Origin: Pochonia chlamydosporia 170
Taxonomy: Eukaryota; Ascomycota; Sordariomycetes; Hypocreales; Clavicipitaceae
DNA: 64,000 bases
NCBI RefSeq assembly: GCF_001653235.2
Contig: NC_035793.1
Coordinates: forward strand, 3,038,001-3,102,000
Direction: 5' to 3'
Position 1 is the first letter of the stretch. Each line of letters starts with the position of its first letter. Under the pieces are notes generated by a model. It was not told the origin of the DNA, made no database searches, and saw nothing but the letters and a program-made list of their open reading frames with translations. Position numbers and translations under genes: made by a program. This document shows, one piece after another, positions 34,994-45,892 of this stretch.

Positions 34994-36111
34994 TTGTATT
35001 AAAGATGTGAGGAGTTAGACTTGGAGTATTAGTTCAATCACGGGAAGTGATAATCTCTTTCATGGACTATCGGCTAGTATTTGGGTGCTCACAGTAGAGA
35101 AGGTCAATGCAAAGTCCTCTCATACTGATTCACCGTTTGCTGCGTCTCTTTCTCACGCTCAATCGGGCGATACAACAAAAGGTGTGTGAAAAAGGAAAGG
35201 CGCCATGGCCTTGGTCTGAATACGGCGTCAACAAGGGTCAAGTTCAGCACATGGGTTTCTAGCGAAGCCTCCGAAGACCATGGCCCCTGGACGCCGCTCG
35301 AAGCCGTCGTCAGAGGGTGTCGTCAATACGATAACACGATGGCCTTGCTAGTAGATGCTCCAAAAAAACACGTTATGAAGGGCCAACACTTGGAGTAACT
35401 CAGCACGTGGAATGTTACAAGGGTCTCGTCACCTTGACAAGAGAAGAAGGTGGAAAGTTGTACTGCAATGCTGGCGCTACTAGGCGAGCTGGCTGACTGG
35501 TGTATCAAACTGTAAAAAGGCTGCGGAAGAACCAATACAAGCTCTTATTTCGCTTTCCATTCTTTTACGGTATCGGCTTAACGTGCGGCATGCATTGGGA
35601 ATGACTAACGCAATGCAAGTATTTGGTACGAGAGCATGTACATTGCAGGGTTCTGCAGTTTGTTAGGTACTAAGCATGAATTTACACTAATCTAGGGCTG
35701 AACCACTTGCAGCTTACAACACCAGTTGACTTTTCGCCCAAAGAGGAAGTAAGCCACAGATGCGAAAGTACTCGAATGCTGTAAACTACGGTATAGGAGA
35801 TGCAGATACGAGACAATGTCCATTGCACGGAGACAAACAAAGTGCCCTCATTCTAACTCGTTTGGGTGAACCTGAACCTGTAAGCTTCTCTTTGAAATGC
35901 TCTGGTTCAATGTGGCTTTCTAGTTGTTCTTGGGTACTTTTGTAACGAATGTCGATAGTACGCCTTGAATCATGAGGTCGACAACAAATACGATATACGT
36001 GTAAGTGTATATATATTTGCAAACCTCAACCCATTCAATGTCTTACGCAGCACCAATTTCATAGGACTATAACAGACAAACTTCTTACCACTTGCTCCCT
36101 CGATCGACGAC
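34994..36111. other. Intergenic spacer, no gene seen
   Basis: About 1.1 kb with only short frames (at most about 70 codons); the right part is the promoter of the secreted cysteine-rich gene. Confidence 0.55.
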
Positions 36112-36518
36112 ATGAAGTTTCTGGCCTTTATTTTCGGCACTTTGTCCATGACTGCCTCAGTCGCGGCTATAAACGGTCCATGCTCCGGCAGATACAACGA
36201 CGAAAGCTGCATCTGCCTAGACCACACCGATTGTGTCAAAAAATGGGGTGGTGAGGCTATTCCCGGCAGTCCTGGTGATTGGCCCTGCCCTCACGATGGG
36301 AGCAATGTCTGGGGGTGTAAAATACACAATCATTGCCCTCATAAAGACGATTCTACGCTATGTGTTTGGAAAAACAAGTGTTCGGGAAGAGTCCTTAAAG
36401 GTATTTTAGCTCTGAAGCTTTGTAAACACATGTTTTTGTGCATGGTATGGCTAACAGCAGGTTTGCAGATGCTGTTTGTCCTGGTGGTAGAGACTATATA
36501 TGCTGCGACTTTTACTAG
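36112..36518 (+). CDS. Small secreted cysteine-rich protein (effector-like)
   Basis: Two exons, 36112-36400 and 36469-36518, joined through a 68-nt phase-1 intron (GTATTT...TTTGCAG), encode 112 aa. A clear signal peptide (MKFLAFIFGTLSMTASVAA) is followed by a mature chain with 12 cysteines, ending CPGGRDYICCDFY, a closing motif seen in other small secreted fungal proteins. The even number of cysteines suggests six disulfides. Reading through the intron instead would add an unrelated hydrophobic tail, so the spliced form is preferred. Roles of such proteins range from antimicrobial to host effector; none can be assigned here. Confidence 0.75.
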
Positions 36519-37736
36519 CCTGATGATGGTGTCGGTGGCTGGTCTTACTGTCAATGAAGTCAACTTGACTCAAGAGCAGCCTTACCACATATGACTATGC
36601 AAGTTATATTGTAAGTGAAGGTATTTTGTATCCTAAGGAGAGTTAGTATTGAAAGTGCATCATATTCTGGGGAGACTCAATTAGTATAATGCAAATCAAT
36701 CCGGCTTAAAGTTCACTTTATGCTCTGGTAGTATTACTTTAGACTCTGCCAACACTTGACATGGCATTGCAGCTATAGCAGCCCATGTTGCTATCGCAGA
36801 GGGCAATCTGGCAGCGTATCACGCCAAGTTTAGGGTCTCGCCATAATGATGATGAGTACCACTGTGTCAATTCCTACCATTTCCTGGTTGTCACCATCAC
36901 TTCCAATCTTTATGTTATTGTGTCCGACGCGAATAATTAATGAGGGAACGTCTTGTGTAGGTTGACATGATGCAATGTAGCTGTGTGTGTCAGAGAACAA
37001 ACATGGCACTAGCTCCGGCAGTGTGAAGTCAATATGGCAAATCTGTAGAACAAATACAACGTGGAGTGCCACGTTAGCTACCTAGGTATATAGATCTATG
37101 CAACTTAAATACAATTATAATATCTGGGCAGAACATCGAATTGAGCGGGATACCATTCGGTGATGGTCGTAGCATGGGCATGCAGCCTGTACACCAAACC
37201 CGAAATACGACAATGCGCTTTGCTGCAGCCTGGGCGGAGTTATTGCAATACGATCCCGTGCCCTTCGACACTTTCGAGGCTGAGTCCTTGATATATCGCT
37301 TTATTCTCGAAAGCTCATGGAGGCCTGGGCAAGCCACTTTCCGAACTGGCCTCAGAACATTTGAAGCTAGGACTTACAAGACTTCATTTTCTCTTACTGT
37401 AAGAAAGTAGACTCTGAACACGCTAATACGAAACGAGTAATCATAAAACAAAGTTATAATAACAAATATGCGTGCATGATCATATACATAAATCCCGAGC
37501 CGCTGAACAACTTATGGACCCCGCTTCAGTCACAAGCCCAGGCAGCCACCTGAATATCGAGGACAAATTGTCAAGTTTTGTCAAGTTTGCGTCTGGCAGG
37601 TTGCATAACCAATGCTCGCTTCGCTGCTGAAAAAGGCTCTAACCTTTTCACATAATCATTTCCAAGTGTTGGGATCCCGGCCGTATCTTCTCCGCACCAC
37701 CAACGTAAAGAGCATGTCACAACGGCTGTGCCCGAG
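36519..37736. other. Intergenic spacer, no convincing gene
   Basis: About 1.2 kb. A frame near 37141-37410 starts with TTG and has an internal ATG, but no recognised motif. The rest is the upstream region of the HET gene. Confidence 0.5.
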
Positions 37737-39698
37737 ATGATGTCGGCTGGCGAATTCTGTCATCAACCCCTCGAGACCAAATCGCACATCAGGCTCCTTC
37801 AAATCGACTGCAATCGTCCAGACCAGAATAATGTGCACTCGAGCCTCAGAGGTACCATACAACACTTCCCTTTGCAGGATTCACCAAGGTTCGCTGCCTT
37901 GTCGTACTGTTGGGGATATAAGCCATTTATGCATAACTTGCCCATGCTTAATGGTCAACATATCCGAGTGTCTGCCACCGTCAACGAAGCAATTCTACGG
38001 CTCCAATCAATTCTCGATCAGGACGTTCAGTACCTATGGATTGACCAAATATGCATCAACCAAGCCGATATACAGGAGCGTGGTCATCAAGTCTCGCTAA
38101 TGGCTGAAATATACTCCAAAGCAGATTCTGTTTATGTATGGCTAGGTGAGGATCAGGACGGCCTCGTGGGGAGACTTGAACACATCATCAGCACCTACGT
38201 ACCCAATGGTCCCAAGGCGCACACTTGTATTTCGAAATCCGACTGCGCTGATATGTTGAAACTTTGCGCTGGTTATGTGAGAACCGACTTGACACGAGCT
38301 CTTGACGAGGGATCGCAGCAAAACTCGGCAACTTTTGCACCCTCCGACATGCTGGTAGTCCTCGAACTTCTCCGGCGTCCCTGGTTTAGACGAGCGTGGG
38401 TTGTCCAAGAAGTTGCCGTGGCTCAAACAGCCACCATTCTCATCGGCTCGCATGCTTTTTCGCTCACCGATATCGACTACCTAGTCAGCTTGACAGCGCT
38501 GGCAGAGCGAGAAGCAGACGAAATCCCCTGTCCCGGCACGCAGTTTCGACAGTCGAAAGGATTCCAATGCTTCCATCAAATGGTTCACCAGCGTGAACGG
38601 TATCACGATCCGGGGGCTGACGGACATATATTCGCGTTTCTCTGTCGGGTTGCGGGCTTGTGCGAGGCCACCGACGGCCGGGATATGGTCTACGCCTTTC
38701 AAGGGATTTACCAGAGGAGCCAGTCCCTTCTGATAGAGCCAGATTACTCCCTCCCGGTAGAAGTTGTCTTTATGAAGCTAGCAAAGGCTCTCGTTGCCGA
38801 GTCCCATGCTCTTGACATCTTCGCAGCCGTCAACGGTCCGGGCTCCTCCAGCACCCGTCACGACGAGAATTTCGACAGTATGAGTATCTCTAGTAGCACA
38901 GATTCTTTTACAGAATTTAGCGACCCAAGAGACTCTCAGCATGAGTCCACGTTATTCCCTTCCTGGACCCCAGACTGGCGGTTTCCGTTGGACCACGTAC
39001 CACTGTACACAGGGCAGCGCTCGCCCAGATTTTGCGCATCAGGGCCTTTTGCTCACCGCACCGTCTCAGACGATCAGATGGATTGTCTTACGGCACGAGG
39101 CAAAATCATAGCGCATATCGACGCACTCCATTTCCTTGCCAAACCCCGACGTCCAGGTGACGGTATATTGACTCTCCAACAGCAACTCCCCCTGGACATG
39201 CTACTTTCTACCCTGCGAAAGCAGCGCGCAAAGACATCTCCACTCGTAACACTAGAGAGAATCCTGCGGGTGATTGTTGCTGACGGTTCAGACCGAGGGG
39301 AGTTTTCATCGAAAATAGAAGCTTCAACGAGACGACTCAGCGACAGACGCATCTCTGAGCTTGTTCTTGCCTGGGAGATGACTGCCTTTCCGATACAAAA
39401 CGAAAACACGGTGGAACGCATTCACGAAGACGCCAGAGTCCTAGAGCAACACTGCAGAGTCTCTCATGGACGTTGGCTGTTTTCTACGCAAGGCGCAGAA
39501 GCACTGGGGTTAGCACCGTTGCGTACTTTGCGGGGCGATGTAGTTGCTATTGTACACGGTTCCAGGACTCCCGTTGTTCTGAGACAAGTGGCCGATAGTA
39601 GGTATTGTGTGGTTGGACAATGCTATTTGGAGAGAGCAATGTACGGACAGGCTGTAACTTGGGAGGAGGAGCAGGCTGACTTGTTTGTTCTGGTATGA
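37737..39698 (+). CDS. HET-domain protein
   Basis: Single exon of 653 aa from the ATG at 37737 (the in-frame GTG three codons earlier is not needed). The heterokaryon-incompatibility domain is complete: RLLQIDC start, FAALSYCWG, VNEAILRLQ, YLWIDQICINQADIQERGHQVSLMAEIYSKADSVYVWLGE, and PWFRRAWVVQEVAVAQ. The C-terminal part has the usual DMVYAFQGI and PDYSLPVEVVF segments and ends with GDVVAIVHGSRTPVVLR and VVGQCYLERAM, typical of long single-domain HET proteins. HET domains act as cell-death executors in vegetative incompatibility. No repeat or NTPase domain is fused, so this is a stand-alone member near the NLR genes. Confidence 0.9.
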   Translation: MMSAGEFCHQPLETKSHIRLLQIDCNRPDQNNVHSSLRGTIQHFPLQDSPRFAALSYCWGYKPFMHNLPMLNGQHIRVSATVNEAILRLQSILDQDVQYLWIDQICINQADIQERGHQVSLMAEIYSKADSVYVWLGEDQDGLVGRLEHIISTYVPNGPKAHTCISKSDCADMLKLCAGYVRTDLTRALDEGSQQNSATFAPSDMLVVLELLRRPWFRRAWVVQEVAVAQTATILIGSHAFSLTDIDYLVSLTALAEREADEIPCPGTQFRQSKGFQCFHQMVHQRERYHDPGADGHIFAFLCRVAGLCEATDGRDMVYAFQGIYQRSQSLLIEPDYSLPVEVVFMKLAKALVAESHALDIFAAVNGPGSSSTRHDENFDSMSISSSTDSFTEFSDPRDSQHESTLFPSWTPDWRFPLDHVPLYTGQRSPRFCASGPFAHRTVSDDQMDCLTARGKIIAHIDALHFLAKPRRPGDGILTLQQQLPLDMLLSTLRKQRAKTSPLVTLERILRVIVADGSDRGEFSSKIEASTRRLSDRRISELVLAWEMTAFPIQNENTVERIHEDARVLEQHCRVSHGRWLFSTQGAEALGLAPLRTLRGDVVAIVHGSRTPVVLRQVADSRYCVVGQCYLERAMYGQAVTWEEEQADLFVLV

Positions 39699-39858
39699 TG
39701 TTTGAGGTTGGGACCTGCTATATCAATATTTGCGCAACGATACCATCATCTTGAGAGTGCTGAGCTAGCTTTTGTTGACAGTAGTAGATCAGAGATGAAG
39801 CCATTTGATGCTCTCAAGTTGTTGTGTTAATAGCACTCCATTCTCACACCTGTTCACG

Positions 39859-39864
39859 ATATAA
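39859..39864 (+). promoter_or_regulatory. TATA-like element of the second 5S rRNA gene
   Basis: ATATAA begins 29 bp upstream of the 5S start, the same distance as in the copy at 9128, although the surrounding sequence is unrelated. Confidence 0.7.
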
Positions 39865-39887
39865 GCAAAATACGACGTCTAGCAGGT

Positions 39888-40006
39888 ACATACGACCATA
39901 GCCGCTAGCAGAGCTCAGGATCCCGTTCGATCTCCCACGATAAGCTAGCGAGCGCCGGATTAGTAGTTGGGTCGGTGACGACCAGCGAATACCTGGTGTT
40001 GTATGT
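39888..40006 (+). rRNA. 5S ribosomal RNA (dispersed, second copy)
   Basis: 119 nt with identical termini to the first copy (ACATACGACCATA and GTTGTATGT) and the same GATTAGTAGTTGGGTCGGTGAC / GACCAGCGAA core. The central helix sequence differs: CGCTAGC pairs perfectly with GCTAGCG. Both copies share the G-to-C/C-to-G exchange in the GGTC...GACC stem relative to the fungal form I remember. A TATA box at -29 and a long T-run support activity. It lies between a HET gene and a decayed P450. Confidence 0.9.
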
Positions 40007-40008
40007 TC

Positions 40009-40023
40009 TTTTTTTTTTTTTTT
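40009..40023 (+). terminator. Pol III T-run terminator of the second 5S gene
   Basis: Fifteen T residues begin two bases after the 5S 3' end. Confidence 0.75.
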
Positions 40024-40031
40024 AGTTTTTG

Positions 40032-41130
40032 TCAAACATCACAGATGTCTTCCATTTTGTTGCCTTGTGGCTCAGAGACTTCATTTTCCGCCGGAGAATG
40101 CTGCTCCTTGGCAGGAGTAAGCCTCACGTACAAATCTGGCCGATTCCACATAGCATGAACACTAAAGTCTTCGTCAAACGACTTTTCGTGCCCAGAAACT
40201 GGTTCCAAATCAAAAGTCCAAAGAACCTCGCCCAGGAATAATCGAGTTTGTGACCAGGTAATCTCCCTGCCTGTGCATTGCCTCGGCCCAGGCTAAAGGG
40301 AAAGAAAGCTTTGAGATTATGGTTTGCATAGCAGGTATCATATAGTTGATGATCGGCAGGAAGCCAGTTCTCTGGTCGAAAGTCCAACGGGTCTCTAAAA
40401 TAGCGCTCATGGTGCATGGCCGTGAAGGAGCTCAGTTGGCAAACGACCTTACCATTTTATCATACGAGTTAGTTCATCCAGCTTAGATGTATCATGTTTG
40501 ACTCTGGGGCAAAATATCATCTACTTACCCCTCTGGGAACGTATTCTCCACCAACTGTTGCACCAGGGCTAAGTCGCGGCATGCCAGTCGGCACAGCCAG
40601 ATGCATACAAAGTGTCTCGTGGATAAAGGCTTGAAGATATTTCAGCTGGGCCAGTGCCTCTGGTGTGAGCTCGTCGTAGCTCTGAAAAGAATCCCGAATT
40701 TCCCTTCTCAGGATGGCAAGTGTCCTCAGGTACTTTAGCAGGAAAAAGAAGACAGCGTGGAAGATGAGTTGCACGGGCTCGAATCCGGCGCCAAACATTT
40801 GGAACGCCACTTGCTCGACATTAGTGAGCTCTTGCTTGGTCTGAGGAGGAGCATCTTTTAAACCTGCCGGGATGGCGCGTAATACTTTCCGTGGTACGAA
40901 GTGGTGCTGCTATTGCGATGTTGGGAAGCTTCTTCGAGAGCTGGACCAAGGTACCGGCGAAACTCGTTCCCCGAAGCGTCTCAGTGAAATCGGATGTTTC
41001 AGCTGCCCATGGTGAGAAGACTACATGCAACTTGGAAAAGCCCTACGGTTTAGTGAATCAGACTTACCAGTCTCTAAAGGGTGCAAATTTCGCCCGTAGG
41101 CGAGATCAGCACCCAACCAGACATTGGATG
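40032..41130 (-). pseudogene. Cytochrome P450 pseudogene (frameshift in the heme-binding loop)
   Basis: Read on the minus strand. A K-helix/I-helix region at 40810-40517 includes LTPEALAQLKYLQAFIHETL and GMPRLSPGATVGGEYVPRG (ExxR helix and the PxR strand region). After an apparent intron, HHERYFRDPLDFRPENWLP and FFPFSLG follow at about 40417-40287. At about 40287 one base is missing: the expected heme motif (PRQCTGR) and the rest of the C-terminus to the stop at 40032 continue in another frame. Upstream, 41130-40821 contains WLGADLAYGR-like and VVFSPWAAE-like fragments, and no membrane-anchored N-terminus is visible. The gene is therefore both 5'-decayed and frameshifted, unless the single-base gap is a sequencing error. 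Confidence 0.75.
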
Positions 41131-41738
41131 ACATGACATGATTACAATTAGACCCGAAACGCCCAATGACATAGCCCGCTGTTATTGGTCTTGACTCCTG
41201 ACGTCCATCTCTGGTGTGTGCCTGAATTGAGACCCAATCTGGCTCTGGAGCTCCGAGTCCGACCGACAGTGGCAAGCCACCGGTCCGGCGATGATCTGCT
41301 TCTTCGGTGCCCACTTGCCTAATACGGCAGTGCCAACGGAAGAGCAGGTTTCCTTGTCCGGCATCGTTCTTCTCATCCCGACGAGCAATATATTGTCGTG
41401 CTAGACCTTGCTGATAATACATAATCCTCTATATTGTGTTATAAGCCTACGGCCCTGATTCCTTATTCCGAATCATGAGTTTTCATGATGGACAAGTGCT
41501 TATCTGGAGACTCAACGCTTTTGTCAGAGGGAACCACCACTTAAACCTAGCCTGCTACCGCCCGTCTCGAGTTGTGTTTACATTTACTATTAAACAACAG
41601 AGAGACAAGTGACTTGCAGGCACTGTGGCTTTTCAAGAATCAATAGTTTATTGGCAGAAGTCCAAACCACGCAATCTTCCGCACCAAGGACACCCCTACG
41701 GGCACCCCTCCTCCCGACCAAACAGAGCTTCGCTGCAT

Positions 41739-42103
41739 ATGTCGCGTGAACCACCATCCCCAAAAGATGCCGCAAATACTGAAGCTGAGAATGAAGGTTC
41801 CGAAGACTTTCAACGCGGCTTTCGCTTCTGGACTATAATTTTCGGACTCGGAGTCTCCACGCTACTGGCTTCCCTGGCGCATACCGTTGTGACAACCGCA
41901 GCTCCATTCAGTCTCCAAGATTTTAACATGAAGGGAGAATTCATTTGGATCACGAATGCCTTTTTGTCTCTAGATAAACCATACATCCCCCGCCTAATTT
42001 TCCTTTCCTTTTTCTAAGGGGACAACCAAGGCAATGCTAACTCGTACTCAGCACAGCGTTTACCCGCCTGTTTAGACAACTCTGCGACATCTTTAAAGTG
42101 TGA
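41739..42103 (+). pseudogene. Truncated MFS drug-transporter remnant
   Basis: Starts MSREPPSPKDAANTEAENEG and enters the first membrane helix FRFWTIIFGLGVSTLLASLA, then HTVVTTAAPFSLQDFN and FIWITNAF, the N-terminal signature of 14-helix MFS drug efflux pumps. After an apparent short intron ending at TCGTACTCAG (about 42051), TAFTRLFRQLCDIFK matches the helix 2-loop segment (TAFQPLFGQLADIFGRR in the family). A stop follows at 42101-42103 and the remaining ~450 residues are absent. It is divergent from the P450 relic, with about 600 bp between them. Confidence 0.7.
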
Positions 42104-42452
42104 TTACATCCGGACAGAATTGCCAATACACCTACAGGGCAGCTAGCAGACCTCGAGAGCCGTCCCAATATCCTTTTCTCCAGAGGTTTCACGTCCATAC
42201 GTAGATATTTGGAGGAACGTACCTCCAGAAGTAGAATGAACATCACTGAAATAGGGGTTGGTCAATTGCTTCCATCTGCGGCTTGGACTGTTCGACTTTG
42301 CATTGTGCGGCCTCCTGGGCCTTTGCACTATCTGCGTCGACCTGTAAAATTCACATTCTACGCAATCCTACCAGCCATCCACACGTATCACCAATGAAAC
42401 CCCAACAGTAAACATTTGTCTACCAAACAACCTTGAACATGTCCAGCCCATC

Positions 42453-43175
42453 TCAATTAGAGCATTGAGTCGGCCGAACGGCCTTCAACTGCCTCCCACT
42501 GCTTCCCGCTCCCGCCGCCGCCAAACACCGATCAATATTCGGCAAAACCTGCAGACAGCGATCATCTTTAACCGCCTGGATCAACGAGCTGACCTCTTGC
42601 TTTGACATTTGGGCCCCGTTATTCGTCAGTTTCTCCAGTCTATCCACGACAAACTGAAACTTCCCTTGCTTGTCCAAGACATTGTCTGCTTGCTGAATCG
42701 TCGCATCGGGGTTGCTCGACCCCGCGAGGAACACTTTATCCAGGACTGCCTTGTCGATGAGTTCGTCGTTTTCAGCAGCTAGAGCAACAGAGGCTGCCTT
42801 TTGGAGCTGGTCGGGGCTCAATGTTTCGGCGATAGATTAAAACTTGGATACGACGCCAGTGTCTTTTTGCCAGCTACTTGCGGCTTCGTCGATTGCCTGG
42901 GGAGATGGTTGGCCTCCTGCGTTTCCTCCTCCTGCTGCTGCTCTGACTGCTCTCCCCCCTCTTACTCCTCCTCCTGCTCCTACTGTCCCTCCTGCTCCTG
43001 CTCTTACTCCTCCTGCTCCTGCTCTTACTCCTCCTGCTCCTGCTCTTACTCCTCCTGCTCCTGTTCTTACTCCTCCGCCCTGGACACCATTCGGTTGTCC
43101 GAAAATGGGGAGGGCAATGGTCACATGCCCGAAGACTGTGAGAGTGAGAAGGAAGACCAGCTTCTGTAGATGCAT
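42453..43175 (-). pseudogene. Gly-rich secreted protein gene with an internal in-frame stop
   Basis: One frame runs from ATG at 43175 to TGA at 42453, interrupted only by TAA at 42839-42837. The first part is a signal peptide (MHLQKLVFLLTLTVFGHVTIA) and GGVRAGA repeats, then IDEAASSWQKDTGVVSKF. After the stop the same frame continues SIAETLSPDQLQKAASVALAAE and ends RCLQVLPNIDRCLAAAG. I associate this two-part layout with small secreted fungal proteins whose segments around the stop are normally continuous, so TAA most simply replaces a Leu codon (TTA). A 45-48 nt intron spanning the stop (GTATCC or GTCGTA ... GACCAG) is formally possible but would delete a conserved-looking helix. Function unknown. 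Confidence 0.65.
42958..43080. repeat. 21-bp coding tandem repeat (Gly-rich, GGVRAGA units)
   Basis: About four to five units of a 21-bp sequence (plus strand CTCCTGCTCCTGCTCTTACTC-like) lie in the secreted-protein gene and encode seven-residue Gly/Val/Arg/Ala units on the minus strand. The units are near identical, so the array is prone to length change. Confidence 0.85.
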
Positions 43176-45892
43176 ATTAAGAGAAAAGTGAGATCAGGAT
43201 AGCTAAGGTAAAAGTTGGATTGTGCTCGAACGGTAAATATGGGATGAGTGTTGTTCTCAGGTCCAGCTTTTAAATAGCCTGAATATGCTGATAGATCTGT
43301 GTAAATTGCTGGTATGGGCAAGGTCAATTTCAATCAAGCAGGGTTTACATGAAATCCATGTTTGTTCCATCTTTTCCACCTGGACAGAAATTGTCCCCAC
43401 GAAACAGTATCTCCTGGTATCATCTTTGCCAAGATTTCAGAGCGTTGGCGATCGGGGTGTGATCGTGTGGATAATAATAGGGATATTGTTTCACGTTTGT
43501 TCGCCCCCAAGGCGCTGAAGGACTGTAAATCATTGTGTGACCGTCCGCGGTCAACCACATCGGTTTGTAGATTGTAGACTTCGAGGACTTTTGCAAGGCT
43601 GCTTGAACAGTGACCGGACATTGGCGGTATATCTTGAAGCGGTTTCGGTTTCGAGGGTGATTCAGTGGTGCCATTGAAGAAAAGGTTGGCGGGGGATTAT
43701 GGTATCATCTGTACATCGGCTTTTGATACGGCCAAGATGTTGTCAAGTGATAATCATTGATCACCCGTGCAGGTGATAACCTTATTGACCTGATACTTCC
43801 GTTCATCTCTGTGCAATGTCCAACGAATACAATGTATGCATAAAGTGTCAGGACATCCCTTAATTCCATCCCATCACGTACGCGTAGAGAAGTACAGCAT
43901 TAGATGAAGGTTTGAGGAGAAAGTCTGACGAGAAGGAGATTCCGCGACTAACCTCTTGCGCCAAATACCCGTGAAATTTAAACTTGGGCTGCCCTGCTGA
44001 CACTGTTGCAAGCATAGAATACGCGGAAAGCGGATGTCGAGTATAAACTGGGTTGTCATTCTGACAATGATGAAGATTTAGCTGTGAGTTATGATCTCAG
44101 AATAGTTTCACGCCTCCATTCATTCGTCAATCCTGGCATGCCCAGTTGTGGCCAACCAGATTAGGTTACAAGTGATGGCCATCAAATGCCACAACAAATT
44201 AAGTTCCAACAGCAAGGCTTATGGCAGATGTCATTAAATCCAGCTGCCGTCTGCACCATTATGCTGGGACATGTCGTGGTTGCCTGTTGAAGGGCTACGG
44301 GCTGATCTGTCGATCAAGTAAAGATAAAATTAAATGTAGCCGACTTCCGGGTGCGAAACATGTTAGTCCATCCCTGGTAACTTAAGGAGAATGGCGCCAG
44401 GCTTCTCGTGCTGTCGACGTCGCCAAGAGCTTCGCGATCAAATGGTCAGGGAGCAGAGCTGGAGCTGGAGGCGTCTGGTCCCCTTGTCCAAGGCGACATC
44501 GGAACGTTTCCAAGGAACAAGACGGCCAACAGGCCTGGTCTCGAGGTTTCCATGTCAAGTTCGATTTCCATGGGACGCGTTGCCAAAAACCCTCGCGAGT
44601 GTAGATCATTGACTCGTAGTCCGCGGGGTGTTGAATTGAAACATGGCATACAACGGAAGATATCACATCAGACCATTCATGGACTGGCCGAGAATGGCAA
44701 TCGCCTGCGAGTATTCCAGCAAGACAGGTACAATGACGCTGCTTGTATTAATTCCGATGCAAATCAGCTCTGTCGGTAAGTCGGTCGGCACCGGAACAAA
44801 CCGAGGATTAGTGGACTAGATTTGATCAATGGTGAATCAATGGATGCAGCCAAGGGAACATTGAAAGGCGGCAAAGTGGATATCCTTCTGCAGTGGCGGC
44901 CGGATGGCTCGGTTGGCGCCTTGACAATTTCTAGAAAAAACCCAGGCACGGGCACCAATCGATTCGCAAGATAGCCAGGCAGGGTTTAACAACTGTGCGG
45001 ACTAAAAGGGCATCAGCATTGATTCATGGAGACGAAACGGCCCCGTGGTGAAGGCAGATGCCAAAAGAACTACCTCAACATTGAATGCTGCCTCCTATCC
45101 GAGGGGTGAACATGGGATTACTGGTGGAAGCTGGAAATCGTCTGGTCTAGTCTGGTCTGGTCTGAACTGGTCCAACTTGAACTGACTTGACTTGACCAGA
45201 GAGCTTGGATGACCGTCATTGACTCGGTGGTGTCAATCGTTGCCATCAGACAAAGTGCTGGAGAAGTCTGGTGTCTCGTCAATGAGTTCAACGTGTCCAT
45301 GCAAGTGTGCGGCCAAAACCAGACTGCATAAAGTCTGGTATCAAATGCACACGGAGGTGGACGGCACTTGACTGCCTCGGGGGACACTCGACATGCCAGG
45401 CATTTGCTCCACTATATGCACCCAGTGCCACCAGACTGGTCAAGTCTGGTCAACTGGTCTGTTCTGGTTAGCCCGGAACATTAAGTACCTATGTACATTG
45501 TATGGTCTTCCCCATTCAGGCTTAGGTGGCATGGAAGTCACGGATGTGAAGGCAAAGCGATTGGAGAAAAAAAAAAAGTCGCTCGTCACTGGCCAATTGC
45601 TCATCACGGAATGTCCGAGCATCCTTCCCATGCATTCAATGTTCCCAGTTGACGGATTTAATTCTCTCACTCTCTCCTCTTACATCCTCACTCTTCACCT
45701 CTGATTGTCCGTCGAATGTTGCAGGTGTAGGCGATACAGCACGGGAGCGGGAAAACATTCTTTTCGTGTTTGCTGCATCAAGCCACTTGTGATCCAAACG
45801 CAACCTGTTCGGGCGCGTTCGCTTCCTTGCCTTCCTCCTCCTTCTCTCCCTGTCTCCCTTCTTCAGACATCACCACAGCTTCACCCACCACC
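43176..45892. other. Long gene-poor spacer
   Basis: 2.7 kb with no recognised gene. CTGGTCTGG-type islands occur at about 45138-45200 and 45430-45470, and CT-rich tracts precede the gene at 45893. Confidence 0.55.

Noticed and set aside
41182..41422. Extra minus-strand frames upstream of the P450 relic
   Set aside because: Not convincingly P450; excluded from the pseudogene span.
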